A DNA stretch of 64,000 bases from Meiothermus sp. GTDB lineage: Bacteria; Deinococcota; Deinococci; Deinococcales; Thermaceae. A program made the translations under genes and the position numbers. The stretch is from positions 744,001 to 808,000 of the forward strand of contig NZ_BPIJ01000001.1 in NCBI RefSeq assembly GCF_026004055.1, read 5' to 3'. Of the stretch, positions 63,906-64,000 are shown piece by piece. Below the pieces are notes generated by a model. It was not told where the DNA came from and did no database searches. It saw only the letters and a list, made by a program, of their open reading frames with translations. Each line of letters begins with the position of its first letter. The first letter of the stretch is position 1.

Positions 63906-64000
63906 TCAGCCTTCAGGCACAAAGTCAAACACCACCAGCTCGGCCGGCGCGCTAATCCGCAGGGGCAACACCGTGGTGCCCAGGCCGCGCGAGACAAAGC
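63906..64000 (-). CDS. Metallophosphoesterase, C-terminal end only (cut by window edge)
   Basis: The last 30 codons are visible, reading FVSRGLGTTVLPLRISAPAELVVFDF before a TGA stop. They match the C-terminus of the neighbouring metallophosphoesterase. The rest lies beyond the window. Confidence 0.75.
   Translation of the reverse strand, partial: FVSRGLGTTVLPLRISAPAELVVFDFVPEG

Overview
The window looks like chromosome of a Thermaceae bacterium, most likely Meiothermus or a close relative. The support is an aqualysin-like subtilase, an archaeal-type AspRS as in Thermus, a tRNA-tuf-rpmG-secE-nusG-rplK-rplA block, GC-rich third codon positions, and many genes whose -10 box lies 6-9 nt before the start codon (leaderless mRNAs, usual in Deinococcus-Thermus). 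The genus is an inference from reading alone.

Layout. 1-3.3 kb: Ppx/GppA phosphatase with HD domain (cut by the edge), a broken gene split by a small repeat, and xdhC. 3.3-9.6 kb: a form II molybdenum-hydroxylase operon (coxS-L-M, then MoxR ATPase and VWA protein) behind a long structured leader. 9.6-11.2 kb: nested repeats with an IS630-type element inside one of them. 11.2-16.5 kb: subtilase lipoprotein, acyl-CoA carboxyltransferase, tpiA, a MliC-like protein and an aminotransferase. 16.5-20 kb: a nitrogen-oxide-type cluster (DUF2249, DUF1858, ferredoxin, membrane protein; opposite strand Rrf2 regulator, cupin, YwiC) with an FNR/DNR-like palindrome and a deletion-fusion pseudogene. 20-28 kb: nitrilase, leucyl aminopeptidase, YqhQ, tig, clpP, clpX. 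28-39.5 kb: mgtE with a complex leader, a pyrophosphatase-like protein, glycolate-oxidase subunit, EVE protein, pilC, scpB, ComB-like and WecG-like proteins, CrtC-like lipoprotein, tatD. 39.5-49.3 kb: SRPBCC protein, cysS with leader ORF and terminator, aspS, asparaginase, trmJ, orphan histidine kinase, secreted protein, beta-CASP nuclease. 49.4-53.4 kb: four tRNAs, tuf, rpmG, secE, nusG, rplK, rplA. 53.4-59.3 kb: a second subtilase and a VWA membrane protein among dispersed repeats. 59.3-64 kb: tmRNA, hotdog thioesterase, DAHP synthase and prephenate dehydrogenase behind a leader-peptide attenuator, then membrane and metallophosphoesterase genes.

The strongest regulatory observation is at 60135-60333. 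A consensus promoter drives a 28-codon leader peptide containing RFFGYFYW, followed by a perfect 9-bp terminator hairpin with seven T and a 7-bp competing antiterminator pairing, just before aroF and tyrA. This has the architecture of ribosome-mediated attenuation by Phe/Tyr/Trp supply. Weaker candidates lie before cysS (leader ORF ending in Cys, plus terminator) and mgtE (small ORF plus hairpin covering the Shine-Dalgarno).

The second theme is dispersed non-coding repeats. There are six 342-bp-class elements with 14-bp terminal inverted repeats, each carrying a terminator-like hairpin, and three smaller palindromic families that nest in one another. They separate tig from clpPX, end the ribosomal protein block, supply the stop codon of a protease and sit upstream of the VWA gene.
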